Source: Nocardioides sp. QY071 (lineage in GTDB: Bacteria > Actinomycetota > Actinomycetes > Propionibacteriales > Nocardioidaceae). From it: a DNA stretch of 64,000 nt. Below are positions 27,102 through 38,690 of the stretch, piece after piece (position 1 is the stretch's first letter; each line of letters opens with the position of its first letter). The stretch lies in assembly GCF_029961765.1 (NCBI RefSeq), contig NZ_CP124681.1, positions 2,852,001-2,916,000 of the forward strand, written 5' to 3'. The position numbers were made by a program, and so were the translations under genes. The notes under the pieces were generated by a model. It had not been told where the DNA came from. It saw only the letters and a list, made by a program, of their open reading frames with translations, and searched no databases.

Positions 27102-27119
27102 CTCAGTCTCAGTCTCAGT
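27102..27119. repeat. Three tandem CTCAGT units at ctaA/ctaB 3' junction
   Basis: CTCAGT is repeated three times directly after the ctaA stop. On the minus strand it places TGA triplets in frame after ctaB: its stop at 27115 is followed by two more in-frame TGA codons. Confidence 0.7.
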
Positions 27120-28062
27120 GCAGGAGAGGGTCGATCGCGACGGCGACGAAGAGCAGCGAGAGGTACAGGTTCGACGAGTGGAACAGCCGCATCGGCTGGA
27201 GCACGCTCAGCTCGTCGGAGGTCCGGGCCCGGCGGTGCAGGCCGTGGGCCTGGGCCAGGAAGACCGCGCCGAGCACGGCAGCGGCGATCGGGTAGACCGG
27301 GCCGGTGTCCGCAACCGGCCACAGGACCAGCGAGGTCGCGACCATCACCCATGAGTAGACGACGATCTGGAAGGACACGACGCGCGCAGACTTCACGACC
27401 GGCAGCATCGGCACGTCGACCTGGGCGTAGTCCTCGCGGTAGCGCAGCGCGAGCGCCCACGTGTGCGGGGGCGTCCAGAAGAAGACCACGAGGAACAGCA
27501 CGACGGGCACCCAGGACAGCTCGCCGGTGACGGCGGTCCAGCCGATCAGGGCCGGGAAGCAGCCGGCGATGCCGCCCCAGACGATGTTCTGGGTCGTCCG
27601 GCGCTTGAGCAGCATCGTGTAGACGAACACGTAGAACGCGTTGGCGGAGACCGACAGGATCGCCGAGAGGGGGTTGACCCACGCCCACAGGATCACCGTC
27701 GAGAGCACGCCGAGGACCACACCGAAGACGAGGGCGGCACCGGGCGAGACGATGTGGCGCGGCAGTGCCCGTCGCCGGGTACGACGCATCTGCTCGTCGA
27801 TGTCGCGGTCGTAGACGCAGTTGAAGACCGAGGCCGACCCGGCCGAGAGCGTCCCGCCGATCACGGTAGCGACCACGAGCCCCAGCGCGGGGACGCCGCG
27901 GGCCGCGAAGAACATGACCGGCACGGTCGTCAGGAGCAGCAGCTCGATGACGCGCGGCTTGGTCAGTCCGACGTACGCCATCACCACGTCGCGCAAGGTC
28001 GCCTTCTGCGGTCCCTCGTCACCGGACATCAGCTCGGGGCTGGTCGGGTCGACGTGGGTCAC
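27115..28062 (-). CDS. ctaB: Protoheme IX farnesyltransferase (heme O synthase) CtaB
   Basis: A 315-aa UbiA-type prenyltransferase with about nine helices. The first Asp-rich motif is [18 protein letters not shown] and the second is [14 protein letters not shown]. It adds a farnesyl group to protohaem, feeding CtaA. GTG at 28062 has GAGGAA 8 nt upstream; ATG at 28029 is an alternative. A TACACT box at 28112-28117 (minus) could be its -10, giving a leader of about 45 nt. It is divergent from tkt. Confidence 0.92.
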   Translation of the reverse strand: MTHVDPTSPELMSGDEGPQKATLRDVVMAYVGLTKPRVIELLLLTTVPVMFFAARGVPALGLVVATVIGGTLSAGSASVFNCVYDRDIDEQMRRTRRRALPRHIVSPGAALVFGVVLGVLSTVILWAWVNPLSAILSVSANAFYVFVYTMLLKRRTTQNIVWGGIAGCFPALIGWTAVTGELSWVPVVLFLVVFFWTPPHTWALALRYREDYAQVDVPMLPVVKSARVVSFQIVVYSWVMVATSLVLWPVADTGPVYPIAAAVLGAVFLAQAHGLHRRARTSDELSVLQPMRLFHSSNLYLSLLFVAVAIDPLLH

Positions 28063-28175
28063 GGCAATGTTCCTCGGAAAACCTTGCGAAGCAGTTACGG
28101 AAAGCGGTCCGAGTGTAGCCCGACCGGGTCGCGGGCCGGGCACCGAGCCGGTGTCGTGCTCACCACGCCGCTCGG

Positions 28176-28181
28176 TAGGCT
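28176..28181 (+). promoter_or_regulatory. -10 box TAGGCT, leaderless promoter of tkt
   Basis: TAGGCT lies 7 nt before the ATG at 28189. Confidence 0.5.
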
Positions 28182-28188
28182 CGGAGCC

Positions 28189-30300
28189 ATGATCCCGGAG
28201 CTCGAGTGGACCGACCTCGACCGCAAGGCTGTTGACACCGCCCGCGTCCTCGCGATGGACGCCGTGCAGAAGGTCGGCAACGGCCACCCGGGTACGGCCA
28301 TGAGCCTGGCTCCCGCTGCCTACCTGCTGTTCCAGAAGGTGATGCGGCACGACCCCGCCGACCCGGCCTGGATCGCCCGCGACCGGTTCGTCCTGTCCTG
28401 CGGCCACTCCTCGATCACGCTCTACACCCAGCTCTTCCTCGGCGGCTTCGGCCTCGAGCTCGGCGACCTCGAGGCCCTGCGCACCTGGGGCAGCAAGACC
28501 CCGGGCCACCCCGAGTACGGCCACACCGCCGGCGTCGAGGTCACCACCGGCCCGCTCGGCCAGGGCCTGGCCAACGCGGTCGGCATGGCGATGGCCGCCC
28601 GGCGCGAGAAGGGCCTGCTCGACCCGGAGGCCGGCGACGGCCCGTCCCTGTTCGACCACCACGTCTACGTCCTCGCCTCCGACGGCGACCTCGAGGAGGG
28701 CGTCAGCAGCGAGGCGTCCTCGATCGCCGGCACCCAGGAGCTCGGCAACCTCACCGTCGTCTACGACGCCAACCGGATCTCGATCGAGGGCGACACCCAC
28801 ATCGCGTTCAACGAGGACGTCGCGAAGCGCTACGAGGCCTACGGCTGGCACGTCCAGACGGTCGACTGGACAGGCAACGACCACAACGACCTGGCCCACT
28901 ACGAGGAGGACGTGCCGGCGCTGTACGACGCCCTCAAGGTCGCCGACGAGGTCACCGACAAGCCGTCACTGATCGTCCTCAAGACCGTCATCGCGTGGCC
29001 CGCGCCCAACGCGCAGAACACCGAGGCCGCCCACGGCTCCGCGCTCGGCGCCGACGAGGTCGCGGCCACCAAGAAGGTGCTGGGCTTCGACCCGGAGAAG
29101 ACCTTCGAGGTCCCCGCCGACGTGCTGGCCCACACCCGCGGGCTGATCGAGCGCGGGAAGGCCTGGCAGACCGCGTGGACCGCTGAGCGCGACGCCTGGG
29201 CCGAGGCGAACCCGGAGCAGGCCGCGCTGCTGCACCGGATGAAGGACCGCCGGCTTCCCGACGGCGTCGAGGAGGCGCTGCCGGTCTTCGAGGCCGACGC
29301 CAAGGGGGTGGCCACCCGCGCCGCGTCCGGCAAGGTCATCAACGCCATCGCCGGCGTCATGCCCGAGCTGTGGGGCGGCTCCGCCGACCTGGCCGGCTCC
29401 AACAACACCACGATCAAGGACGCCGCGTCGTTCCTGCCGCTGGACCGCGGCGTCGACGAGTGGCCGGCCGACCCGTACCAGGGCCGGGTGCTCCACTTCG
29501 GCATCCGCGAGCACGGCATGGGCGCGATCATGAACGGCATCGCCGTCCACGGCGGCACCCGCGTCTTCGGCGGCACCTTCCTCACCTTCTCCGACTACAT
29601 GCGCGGCGCGGTCCGCGTGGGCGCGCTGATGGGCGCCCCGGTCGTGCACGTGTGGACGCACGACTCGATCGGACTCGGCGAGGACGGCCCGACCCACCAG
29701 CCGATCGAGCACCTCGCCGCCCTGCGCGCGATCCCCGGCCTCGACGTCGTCCGTCCGGCCGACGCCAACGAGACGGCCGCCGCCTGGCTGCAGGTGCTCC
29801 GCAACAGCGACCGTCCCGCCGGCCTGATCCTGAGCCGCCAGAACGTCCCGACCTTCCCGCGTGGCACCGAGGGCTACGCGACCACCGACGACGTGGCCAA
29901 GGGCGGCTACGTCCTGCTCGAGGCCGAGGGCGGCCAGCCCGACGTCGTCCTGATCGCGACCGGCTCCGAGGTGCAGTACGCCGTCGCGGCCCGCGCCCAG
30001 CTCGCGGCTGAGGGCATCCACGCCCGGGTGGTCTCGATGCCCTGCCTCGAGTGGTTCGACGCGCAGACCCAGGCCTACCGTGACAGCGTGATCCCGCCGA
30101 CCGTCAAGGCGCGGGTGTCCGTCGAGGCCGGCATCAAGCAGGGCTGGCGCGAATACGTCGGCGACAAGGGCCGGATCGTCAGCATCGAGCACTACGGTGC
30201 GAGCGCGGACGCCGGAACCCTGTTCCGCGAGTTCGGGTTCACGCCCGAGGCTGTCGTCCAGGCCGCCCGCGAGAGCATCGCGGCGGCTGCCCGGGACTGA
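28189..30300 (+). CDS. tkt: Transketolase
   Basis: A 703-aa thiamine-diphosphate enzyme of the pentose phosphate pathway. [13 protein letters not shown] is the N-terminal phosphate/TPP region, [14 protein letters not shown] with YDANRIS is the Mg-TPP site, [19 protein letters not shown] contains the catalytic Glu, and [15 protein letters not shown] follows. The start at 28189 matches the expected N-terminus; the frame extends upstream to 27463 only as ctaB antisense. It is first in tkt-tal-pgi-pgl. Confidence 0.96.
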   Translation: MIPELEWTDLDRKAVDTARVLAMDAVQKVGNGHPGTAMSLAPAAYLLFQKVMRHDPADPAWIARDRFVLSCGHSSITLYTQLFLGGFGLELGDLEALRTWGSKTPGHPEYGHTAGVEVTTGPLGQGLANAVGMAMAARREKGLLDPEAGDGPSLFDHHVYVLASDGDLEEGVSSEASSIAGTQELGNLTVVYDANRISIEGDTHIAFNEDVAKRYEAYGWHVQTVDWTGNDHNDLAHYEEDVPALYDALKVADEVTDKPSLIVLKTVIAWPAPNAQNTEAAHGSALGADEVAATKKVLGFDPEKTFEVPADVLAHTRGLIERGKAWQTAWTAERDAWAEANPEQAALLHRMKDRRLPDGVEEALPVFEADAKGVATRAASGKVINAIAGVMPELWGGSADLAGSNNTTIKDAASFLPLDRGVDEWPADPYQGRVLHFGIREHGMGAIMNGIAVHGGTRVFGGTFLTFSDYMRGAVRVGALMGAPVVHVWTHDSIGLGEDGPTHQPIEHLAALRAIPGLDVVRPADANETAAAWLQVLRNSDRPAGLILSRQNVPTFPRGTEGYATTDDVAKGGYVLLEAEGGQPDVVLIATGSEVQYAVAARAQLAAEGIHARVVSMPCLEWFDAQTQAYRDSVIPPTVKARVSVEAGIKQGWREYVGDKGRIVSIEHYGASADAGTLFREFGFTPEAVVQAARESIAAAARD

Positions 30301-30343
30301 ACCGGGCACCGCACCACAGAAGCCACCGCAGAAGGAGGAACCG

Positions 30344-31462
30344 ATGACTGATCGACTCAAGGCCCTCGCTGACGCGGGGGTGTCCATCTGGCTCGACGAC
30401 CTGTCGCGCGAGCGGATCGAGACCGGCAACCTCGCCGACCTCGTCCGCGAGCGCTCGGTCGTCGGCGTGACGACCAACCCGACGATCTTCGCCGGGGCGA
30501 TCGCCAACGGTGAGCGGTACGACGCCCAGGTGCGTCAGCTCGTCGAGGGCGGCATGGGCGTGGACCAGGTGATCTTCGCGCTCACCACCGACGACGTCCG
30601 CAACGCGTGCGACGTGCTCGCGCCGGTGGCGGCCGGCCACCCGGCCGACGGCCGGGTCTCGATCGAGGTCGAGCCGACCCTGGCCAACGACACCGACGCC
30701 ACCATCGCCTCCGCGAAGGCGCTGTGGGCCGCCGTCGACCGCCCGAACGCGCTGATCAAGATCCCGGCCACCCTCGAGGGCCTGCCGGCGATCACGGCGA
30801 CCATCGCGGCCGGGATCAGCGTCAACGTCACTCTGATCTTCTCCGTCGAGCGCTACCGCGCCGTCATGGACGCCTACCTCGCCGGCCTCGAGCTGGCCCG
30901 CGACGCCGGCATCGACCTCGGCACGATCCAGTCGGTCGCGTCCTTCTTCGTCTCGCGAGTCGACACCGAGATCGACGCTCGCCTCGACAAGATCGGCACC
31001 GACGAGGCACTCGCCCTGCGGGGCCGGGCGGCCGTGGCCAACGCCCGGCTCGCCTACGCGGCGTTCGAGGAGGTCCTCGCCTCCGACCGCTGGCAGGCGC
31101 TGGCGGCGGCCGGCGCGAACCCGCAGCGCCCGCTGTGGGCCTCGACCGGCGTGAAGAACCCGGCGTACCCCGACACCCTCTACGTCACCGACCTCGTCGT
31201 GGCCGACACGGTCAACACGATGCCGGAGAAGACGCTGATGGCGTTCGCCGACCACGGTGACGTGACGGGCGACCAGGTCAGCGGCAAGGGTGCGGACGCC
31301 CAGGAGGTCTTCGACCGGCTGTCGGCTGCCGGGATCGACCTCGACGACGTGTTCCGGGTCCTCGAGACCGAGGGCGTCGACAAGTTCAAGGTCTCCTGGA
31401 CCGAGCTGGTCGCCACCGTCGAGGCGCAGATGGCGGCGACTTCGGGCCGGGCCGGAGCCTGA
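30344..31462 (+). CDS. tal: Transaldolase
   Basis: A 372-aa enzyme. The Schiff-base lysine is in [12 protein letters not shown], with [11 protein letters not shown] near the N-terminus and [14 protein letters not shown]. Actinobacterial Tal has this length. A very strong GAAGGAGGAA precedes the ATG. It is 43 bp after tkt and 5 bp before pgi. Confidence 0.95.
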   Translation: MTDRLKALADAGVSIWLDDLSRERIETGNLADLVRERSVVGVTTNPTIFAGAIANGERYDAQVRQLVEGGMGVDQVIFALTTDDVRNACDVLAPVAAGHPADGRVSIEVEPTLANDTDATIASAKALWAAVDRPNALIKIPATLEGLPAITATIAAGISVNVTLIFSVERYRAVMDAYLAGLELARDAGIDLGTIQSVASFFVSRVDTEIDARLDKIGTDEALALRGRAAVANARLAYAAFEEVLASDRWQALAAAGANPQRPLWASTGVKNPAYPDTLYVTDLVVADTVNTMPEKTLMAFADHGDVTGDQVSGKGADAQEVFDRLSAAGIDLDDVFRVLETEGVDKFKVSWTELVATVEAQMAATSGRAGA

Positions 31463-31467
31463 CCTCC

Positions 31468-33114
31468 GTGGGCGCGGCTCCCGTCGACCCGACCACGACC
31501 GAGGCCTGGGGCCGGCTCGCCGACCTCGCCTCGGACTTCCGGCCCGACCTGCGCCGGATGCTCGCCGACCCCGAGTGGGTGACGAGGTCCACCGTGCAGG
31601 CGGGCGACCTGCGCGTCGACCTGTCCAAGAACCTGGTCACCCCGGAGATCTGGAAGGCGCTCCAGGCGCTGGCCGGCGAGGTCGACCTCCCGACTCAGCG
31701 CGACGCGATGTTCCGCGGCGAGCACATCAACGTCACCGAGGACCGAGCGGTGCTCCACACCGCCCTGCGGCGCGCGGCGGGCTCCGACCTCGAGGTCGGC
31801 GGCGCCGACGTCGTGGAGCAGGTCCGGGCCGTGCTGCGCCGGGTCTACGCGTTCGCTGACGACGTCCGCTCCGGCGCCTGGCGCGGGTTCACCGGGCAGC
31901 CGATCCGCACGGTCGTCAACATCGGCATCGGCGGCTCCGACCTCGGACCGGTGATGGCCTACGAGGCGCTGAAGCCCTACGTGCAGGCTGGCCTGGAGTG
32001 CCGGTTCATCAGCAACATCGACCCGACCGACGCGGCGCAGGAGCTGGCCGGCCTCGACCCCGCCACGACGCTCTTCATCGTCTCCAGCAAGACCTTCGGG
32101 ACCCTGGAGACCCTCACCAACGCCCGGCTGTGCCGGGCCTGGCTGCTCGAGGGCCTCGGCGCCGGCGACGAGGCGGTCGCGCGCCACTTCGTCGCGGTCT
32201 CCACAGCGCTCGACAAGGTCGAGGCCTTCGGCATCGACCCGGCCAACGCCTTCGGGTTCTGGGACTGGGTCGGCGGGCGCTACTCCGTCGACTCCGCGAT
32301 CGGCACGTCGCTCGCGGTGGCGATCGGTCCCGAGCGGTTCGAGGAGTTCCTCGGCGGCTTCCGGGCCGTCGACGACCACTTCGTCTCGGCGCCGGTCGAG
32401 CACAACGTGCCGATGCTGATGGGCCTGCTGAACGTCTGGTACACCAACTTCCTCGGTGCCCAGTCCCACGCCGTCCTGCCGTACTCCCAGCTGCTGCACC
32501 GGTTCCCGGCGTACCTCCAGCAGCTCACCATGGAGTCCAACGGCAAGAGCGTGCGCTGGGACGGCTCCCCCGTCACCACCGACACCGGCGAGGTCTTCTG
32601 GGGCGAGCCCGGCACCAACGGGCAGCACGCGTTCTACCAGCTCATCCACCAGGGCACTCGGCTCATCCCCGCCGACTTCATCGGCTTCGCCACGCCGGCG
32701 TACTCGCTCGCCGACGGCGACACCGACGTGCACGAGCTGCTACTGGCCAACTTCCTCGCCCAGACGAAGGCGCTGGCGTTCGGCAAGACGGCCGAGGAGG
32801 TCCGCGCGGAGGGCACTGCGGAGGCGATCGTCGCGGCCCGGGTGTTCTCGGGCAACCGGCCCACCACCTCGATCATGGCGCCGGCGCTGACGCCGTCCGT
32901 GCTCGGCCAGCTGATCGCGCTCTACGAGCACATCACCTTCACCCAGGGCGCCGTGTGGGGCATCGACAGCTTCGACCAGTGGGGCGTCGAGCTCGGCAAG
33001 CAGCTCGCGCTGCAGATCGCCCCGGGCCTCGCCGGCGACGCCGCCGTCCTCGCCGAGCAGGACGCGTCCACGCGGGCGATGATCGACTACTACCGGGAGC
33101 ACCGCGCACCATGA
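31468..33114 (+). CDS. pgi: Glucose-6-phosphate isomerase
   Basis: A 548-aa protein with [31 protein letters not shown] (phosphate binding), [23 protein letters not shown] and [19 protein letters not shown]. It is complete and intact. The GTG start lies 5 bp after tal. Its stop overlaps pgl directly (ATGA), whereas many actinobacteria have zwf and opcA near this position. Confidence 0.95.
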   Translation: MGAAPVDPTTTEAWGRLADLASDFRPDLRRMLADPEWVTRSTVQAGDLRVDLSKNLVTPEIWKALQALAGEVDLPTQRDAMFRGEHINVTEDRAVLHTALRRAAGSDLEVGGADVVEQVRAVLRRVYAFADDVRSGAWRGFTGQPIRTVVNIGIGGSDLGPVMAYEALKPYVQAGLECRFISNIDPTDAAQELAGLDPATTLFIVSSKTFGTLETLTNARLCRAWLLEGLGAGDEAVARHFVAVSTALDKVEAFGIDPANAFGFWDWVGGRYSVDSAIGTSLAVAIGPERFEEFLGGFRAVDDHFVSAPVEHNVPMLMGLLNVWYTNFLGAQSHAVLPYSQLLHRFPAYLQQLTMESNGKSVRWDGSPVTTDTGEVFWGEPGTNGQHAFYQLIHQGTRLIPADFIGFATPAYSLADGDTDVHELLLANFLAQTKALAFGKTAEEVRAEGTAEAIVAARVFSGNRPTTSIMAPALTPSVLGQLIALYEHITFTQGAVWGIDSFDQWGVELGKQLALQIAPGLAGDAAVLAEQDASTRAMIDYYREHRAP

Positions 33115-33842
33115 CCGAGACCCCGCCACCCCTCGTCGAGGTCCACCCCGACGCCGACACCCTCGCGACCGCCGTGGCCGGCGAGCTCCTCAACCGGATC
33201 GCCGACGCCCAGGCCGCCGGGCACGTGCCGAACGTCGGGCTCACCGGAGGCACGATCGCGGACGCCGTCCACCGCGAGATCGCCCGCCTCGCCCCCGCGT
33301 CCGGGGTCGACTGGGGCGCCGTCGTGCTCTGGTTCGGCGACGAGCGCTTCGTCGCGGCCGACTCCCCCGACCGCAACCTCAACCAGGCCAGGACCGCCTT
33401 CCTCGACGAGGTCGGCGCGCACCGGGTGCACACCGCCCCCTCCTCGACCGAGGTGGGCTCCGCCGAGGAGTCCGCGACGGCGTACGCCGACACGCTCCGT
33501 GCCGACGGCAGCGGCGACTTCGACGTGCTGATGCTCGGCCTCGGTCCGGACGGCCACGTCGCCTCGCTGTTCCCCGGGCATCCCGGGCTCGAGGCCACGG
33601 GCACCATCACCGTCGCCGTGCACGACTCCCCCAAGCCGCCACCGGACCGCGTCAGCCTGACCTTCGAGGCCCTCAACCGCTCACAGTCGGTGTGGTTCCT
33701 GGTCAGCGGCGAGGGCAAGGCCGACGCCGTACGACGAGCGCTCGCCGACGAGGGCTCGATCGCCGAGACGCCCGCCCGGGGCGTCACCGGCACCGCCGAG
33801 ACCGTCTGGTTCCTCGACCGCGACGCCGCCAGCCAGCTCTAG
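33111..33842 (+). CDS. pgl: 6-Phosphogluconolactonase
   Basis: A 243-aa protein with [42 protein letters not shown] and [17 protein letters not shown], the DevB/NagB-fold signature of Pgl. It hydrolyses the product of glucose-6-phosphate dehydrogenase, whose gene (zwf) is not in this cluster. Start ATG at 33111 overlaps the pgi stop. Confidence 0.93.
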   Translation: MTETPPPLVEVHPDADTLATAVAGELLNRIADAQAAGHVPNVGLTGGTIADAVHREIARLAPASGVDWGAVVLWFGDERFVAADSPDRNLNQARTAFLDEVGAHRVHTAPSSTEVGSAEESATAYADTLRADGSGDFDVLMLGLGPDGHVASLFPGHPGLEATGTITVAVHDSPKPPPDRVSLTFEALNRSQSVWFLVSGEGKADAVRRALADEGSIAETPARGVTGTAETVWFLDRDAASQL

Positions 33843-33867
33843 GAGCCTGCTGGAGCGTACTGACGCC

Positions 33868-34227
33868 TCAGAAGATGATCTCGCCGGACTTCCGGCGCGA
33901 CCGGAGCAGCTGGATCGCCTCGTCGAGGATGACCTCCGCCTCCTTGTCGGAGCGGCGCTCCTTCACGTAGGCGAGGTGGGTCTTGTAGGGCTCGATCTTC
34001 GGTGCCGGCGGCGCGTTCTCCGAGTCGAGGCCGGCGGGCAGGCCGCACTTGGGGCAGTCCCACGAGTCCGGGACGGACGCCTCGACGGAGAAGGTGATCA
34101 CCGAACGGTGGTCGTTCGCACAGAAGTACGTGACCGCCTGACGAGGCGCGGCCTCACCGCGCTCGGCCTCGCCCATCGGACCCGCACCGACGCGACTACC
34201 GCGGATCGCGTTCCCACCACCAGCCAA
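33868..34227 (-). CDS. rbpA: RNA polymerase-binding protein RbpA
   Basis: A 119-aa actinobacterial RNAP-binding protein. Cys residues in YFCANDH and DCPKCGLPAG form the zinc core, and the sigma-interacting C-terminal part is PYKTHLAYVKERRSDKEAEVIL...LRSRRKSGEIIF. It stabilises open complexes with principal sigma factors. GAGGAGAG precedes the start. Confidence 0.95.
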   Translation of the reverse strand: MAGGGNAIRGSRVGAGPMGEAERGEAAPRQAVTYFCANDHRSVITFSVEASVPDSWDCPKCGLPAGLDSENAPPAPKIEPYKTHLAYVKERRSDKEAEVILDEAIQLLRSRRKSGEIIF

Positions 34228-34252
34228 CGGATTCTCTCCTCAAGCCCTCGGA

Positions 34253-34271
34253 CGACCCGGTGCCCGGGTCG
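34253..34271. terminator. GC-rich hairpin between secG and rbpA
   Basis: CGACCCGG-TGC-CCGGGTCG is an 8-bp perfect stem. It lies 22 bp after the secG stop (minus strand) and upstream of rbpA. There is no U-tract, so it is a possible but not typical terminator. Confidence 0.35.
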
Positions 34272-34292
34272 GTTGCAAAGCGATCTGTGCTG

Positions 34293-34529
34293 TCAGTTCT
34301 GATAGGCGAGCAGGAGGCCCAGCGCGATCACGCAGGCGAACCAGATCACGCCGATGCCGACCGTGAACCGGTCGAGATTGCGCTCGGCGACCGAGGATCC
34401 GCCGAGCGAGCTCGACACACCGCCACCGAACATGTCCGAGAGACCACCGCCGCGACCCTTGTGCAGGAGCACGAGCAGGATCATGATCAGGCTCGTCACG
34501 ATGAGCAGCACAGTCAGAAGCGTCGACAC
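34293..34529 (-). CDS. secG: Preprotein translocase subunit SecG
   Basis: A 78-aa protein with two membrane helices (LLTVLLIVTSLIMILLVLLHKG and VGIGVIWFACVIALGLLLAY) joined by the conserved Gly-rich loop GGLSDMFGGG. It is part of SecYEG. The GTG at 34529 has TAGGAT 7 nt upstream, so secG has its own leaderless promoter in addition to readthrough from tpiA. Confidence 0.93.
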   Translation of the reverse strand: MSTLLTVLLIVTSLIMILLVLLHKGRGGGLSDMFGGGVSSSLGGSSVAERNLDRFTVGIGVIWFACVIALGLLLAYQN

Positions 34530-34536
34530 GCCAGGA

Positions 34537-34542
34537 ATCCTA
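34537..34542 (-). promoter_or_regulatory. -10 box TAGGAT, leaderless promoter of secG
   Basis: ATCCTA on the plus strand reads TAGGAT towards the GTG at 34529, with a 7-nt spacing. Confidence 0.5.
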
Positions 34543-34556
34543 CGTCAGGCCCGGTG

Positions 34557-35375
34557 CTAGGACAGCACCGGCATGTCGTAGAACCGGCAGATTCCCCCGA
34601 ACTCGTCGGCCTCCAGGCTCGCGCCACCCACGAGAGCGCCGTCGACGTCGGCCTTGGCCATGATGCCGGCGACGTTCGCGGCCTTCACCGAGCCGCCGTA
34701 GAGGATCCGGACGGCGTCCGCCGCCTCGTCGCCGTGGCTCTTGCGGACCTGCTCGCGAATGGCCGCGCAGACCTCCTGCGCGTCGTCGGGGGTGGCGACC
34801 TCGCCGGTGCCGATCGCCCAGACCGGCTCGTAGGCGATGACCAGTCCGGCGACCTGCTTCTTGGTCAGGCCGTCGAGGGAGCCCTCGACCTGGGCGTTGG
34901 TGAACTCGACGTGCTCGCCCGCCTGGCGGACCTCGAGGCCCTCGCCGACGCACACGATGGGCGTGATCTTCTCGGCCAGGGCCGCCTTGGCCTTGGCGTT
35001 GACGACCGCGTCGGTCTCGGCGTGGTACTGACGTCGCTCGGAGTGGCCGACCACGACGTACGAGCACCCCAGCTTGGCGAGCATCGCCGCCGAGATCTCG
35101 CCGGTGTAGGCACCGCCGGCGTGCTGGGAGACGTCCTGGGCGCCGTACCGGATGGAGAGGCGGTCGCCGTCGATCAGCGTCTGCACCGACCGGATGTCGG
35201 TGAAGGGCGGGATCACCGCGACCTCGACCTTGCCGTAGTCGTGCCGCTTGTCGGACAGCGTCCACGCCAGCTTCTGCACGAGCACCACGGCCTCGGCGTG
35301 GTTGAGGTTCATCTTCCAGTTGCCCGCCATGAGCGGGGTGCGCGCAGCCCCGGTGGTTGAGCTTGTCGAAACCAT
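34557..35375 (-). CDS. tpiA: Triosephosphate isomerase
   Basis: A 272-aa TIM barrel: [12 protein letters not shown] (Asn, Lys), [12 protein letters not shown] (catalytic His) and [16 protein letters not shown] (catalytic Glu). The ATG at 35375 overlaps the pgk stop (TGATG). The first 11 residues ([11 protein letters not shown]) are an extension beyond the usual [12 protein letters not shown] start and are encoded by a GGTTTCGACAAGCTCAACC-type repeat at 35351-35375. The enzyme core is normal. Confidence 0.94.
   Translation of the reverse strand: MVSTSSTTGAARTPLMAGNWKMNLNHAEAVVLVQKLAWTLSDKRHDYGKVEVAVIPPFTDIRSVQTLIDGDRLSIRYGAQDVSQHAGGAYTGEISAAMLAKLGCSYVVVGHSERRQYHAETDAVVNAKAKAALAEKITPIVCVGEGLEVRQAGEHVEFTNAQVEGSLDGLTKKQVAGLVIAYEPVWAIGTGEVATPDDAQEVCAAIREQVRKSHGDEAADAVRILYGGSVKAANVAGIMAKADVDGALVGGASLEADEFGGICRFYDMPVLS
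35351..35375. repeat. Short repeat overlapping the tpiA start
   Basis: GGTTTCGACAAGCTCAACC (minus strand) with flanking CACC is an imperfect palindrome. I recall it as a dispersed intergenic repeat in Nocardioides-type genomes. Here it supplies the tpiA start codon and an N-terminal extension. Confidence 0.4.
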
Positions 35376-36589
35376 CAGTCCTCCAGAACCGTGATGCCGG
35401 GGAGTTCCTTGCCCTCGAGGTACTCGAGGCTCGCACCGCCGCCGGTCGAGATGTGGCCGAACGCGGCCTCGTCGAACCCGAGGGTGCGTACGGCGGCCGC
35501 GGAGTCGCCGCCGCCCACGACCGAGAGGCCGTCGACCTTGGTCAGCGCCTCGGCGACGGCCCGGGTGCCCTCGGCGAAGGCGGGCTGCTCGAAGACGCCC
35601 ATCGGGCCGTTCCAGAAGACCGTCCGCGCGTCGGCGAGCGCGGCCGCGAAGGCCTTGCCGGACTCGGGACCGATGTCGAGGCCGAGGCTGTCGGCCGGGA
35701 TGGCGTCGGCAGCGACGACGCGGGCCGAGGCCTCGTCGCCGAAGCTGTCGGCCACGACGATGTCGGTGGGCAGCACGATCTCGACGCCGAGCTCCTTCGC
35801 GCGGTCCTGGTAGGCGCGCACGGTGTCGAGCTGGTCCTCCTCGAGCAGGCTGTTGCCGACCTCGAGGCCGTCGGCGCGCAAGAAGGTGAACACCATGCCG
35901 CCGCCGATGAGCAGCTTGTCGGCCTTGCCGAGAAGGTTGTCGATCACGCCGAGCTTGTCGGAGACCTTCGACCCGCCGAGCACGACGACGTACGGGCGCT
36001 CCGGGTCCACGGTGAGGCGACGCAGCACCTCGACCTCGGCTGCGACCAGGCCGCCCATGGCGTGCGGGAGGCGCTGCGCGACGTCGTACACGCTGGCCTG
36101 CTTGCGGTGCACGACACCGAAGCCGTCGGACACGAAGGCCCCGTCAGCACCGGCCAGGCCGGCGAGCTGGTCGGCGAAGGCACCGCGCTCGGTGTCGTCC
36201 TTGCTGGTCTCGCCGGCGTTGAACCGGACGTTCTCGAGCAGCGCCACCTGGCCGTCCTGCAGTGCGGTCACGGCCTCCCGGGCCGAGGCGCCGACGGTGT
36301 CGGTCGCGAAGGCGACGGGGGCGCCGAGCAGCTCGCCGAGGCGGGCGGCCACGGGCGCGAGGGAGTAGGCCGGGTCCGGCTCGCCCTTCGGCCGGCCGAG
36401 GTGCGCCATGACGACCACGCGGGCGCCGGCGTCGGCCAGCGCCCGGATCGTCGGGACGCTCGCCCGGATCCGGCCGTCGTCGGTGATCCGGGTGCCGTCG
36501 AGCGGCACGTTGAGGTCCGAGCGGACCAGGACCCGCTTGCCGCTGACACTGTCCAGGAACTCGCGGCGAAGGCCGTTGAACTCAGTCAC
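35375..36589 (-). CDS. pgk: Phosphoglycerate kinase
   Basis: A 404-aa protein. [19 protein letters not shown] and [11 protein letters not shown] form the 3-phosphoglycerate site. [15 protein letters not shown] and [16 protein letters not shown] belong to the nucleotide-binding domain. GTG start, 4 bp after gap. Part of the gap-pgk-tpiA glycolytic operon. Confidence 0.96.
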   Translation of the reverse strand: MTEFNGLRREFLDSVSGKRVLVRSDLNVPLDGTRITDDGRIRASVPTIRALADAGARVVVMAHLGRPKGEPDPAYSLAPVAARLGELLGAPVAFATDTVGASAREAVTALQDGQVALLENVRFNAGETSKDDTERGAFADQLAGLAGADGAFVSDGFGVVHRKQASVYDVAQRLPHAMGGLVAAEVEVLRRLTVDPERPYVVVLGGSKVSDKLGVIDNLLGKADKLLIGGGMVFTFLRADGLEVGNSLLEEDQLDTVRAYQDRAKELGVEIVLPTDIVVADSFGDEASARVVAADAIPADSLGLDIGPESGKAFAAALADARTVFWNGPMGVFEQPAFAEGTRAVAEALTKVDGLSVVGGGDSAAAVRTLGFDEAAFGHISTGGGASLEYLEGKELPGITVLED

Positions 36590-36593
36590 GGGG

Positions 36594-37658
<1,065 letters not shown>

Positions 37659-37681
37659 TCAGGGTCGCGCGCGGGGCCGGC

Positions 37682-38668
37682 TCAGGCGTCGCCGGCGAGC
37701 ATCTCGGGCGTCAGCGACGCCTCGGTGTCCGGTACGCCGAGCTCCTCGGCCCGCTTGTCGGCCATGGCCAGCAGCCGGCGGATCCGGCCGGCGATGGCGT
37801 CCTTGGTCAGCACCGGGTCGTGCAGCTGACCGAGCTCCTCGAGCGAGGCCTGCTTGTGCTCGAGGCGCAGCTCGCCGGCCATCTTCAGGTGGTCGGGGAC
37901 CTCGTCGCCGAGGATCTCCATGGCCCGGTGCACCCGGGCGCCGGCGGTGACGGCGGCGCGGGCGGAGCGGCGCAGGTTGGCGTCGTCGAAGTTCGCGAGC
38001 CGGTTGGCGGTGGCCCGGACCTCGCGCCGCATCCGGCGCTCCTCCCACGCCATCAGCGTCTCGTGGGCGCCGAGCCGCGCGAGCAGCTGGCCGATGGCGT
38101 CGCCGTCGCGGATGACCACCCGGTCCACGCCACGCACCTCGCGGGCCTTGGCCTGGATGCCGAGGCGGCGGGCGACGCCGACGAGGGCGAGCGCGGCCTC
38201 GGAGCCGGGGCAGGTGACCTCGAGGGACGAGGAGCGGCCGGGCTCGGTGAGCGAGCCGTGGGCCAGGAACGCACCGCGCCAAGCGGCCACGGCGTCGCAG
38301 GCGCCACCGGACACGACGGCGGGCGGCAGGCCGCGGACCGGGCGGCCGCGCTGGTCGAGCAGGCCGGTCTGGCGGGCCAGCGCCTCGCCGTCCTTGACGA
38401 CCCGCACGATGTAGCGGCTGCCCTTGCGCAGGCCGTTGCCCTGCACCATGACGACCTCGGAGCCCTGGCCGTAGATCTCGGAGATGTCCTTGCGGAGGCG
38501 GCGTGCGGCCGCACCCGTGTCGAGCTCGGCCTCGACGACGATCCGGCCGCCCACGATGTGAAGCCCGCCGGCGAAGCGCAGCATCGAGGCGACCTCGGCC
38601 TTGCGGCAGCAGACCTTCGTCACCGGGATGTTGGCGAGCTCCGCCTTGACCTGTGCCGTCATCGCCAT
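37682..38668 (-). CDS. whiA: WhiA sporulation/cell-division transcription regulator
   Basis: A 328-aa protein. The LAGLIDADG-like N-terminal domain begins [38 protein letters not shown]. The C-terminal HTH domain includes [38 protein letters not shown]. WhiA is conserved in actinobacteria, sporulating or not, and always follows rapZ-yvcK. Confidence 0.95.
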   Translation of the reverse strand: MAMTAQVKAELANIPVTKVCCRKAEVASMLRFAGGLHIVGGRIVVEAELDTGAAARRLRKDISEIYGQGSEVVMVQGNGLRKGSRYIVRVVKDGEALARQTGLLDQRGRPVRGLPPAVVSGGACDAVAAWRGAFLAHGSLTEPGRSSSLEVTCPGSEAALALVGVARRLGIQAKAREVRGVDRVVIRDGDAIGQLLARLGAHETLMAWEERRMRREVRATANRLANFDDANLRRSARAAVTAGARVHRAMEILGDEVPDHLKMAGELRLEHKQASLEELGQLHDPVLTKDAIAGRIRRLLAMADKRAEELGVPDTEASLTPEMLAGDA

Positions 38669-38690
38669 AGGGGCGATCCTCCCACGCGGG

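Noticed and set aside
27463..28188. N-terminal extension of transketolase upstream to 27463
   Set aside because: It is antisense to ctaB. The conserved transketolase N-terminus and a leaderless promoter place the start at 28189.
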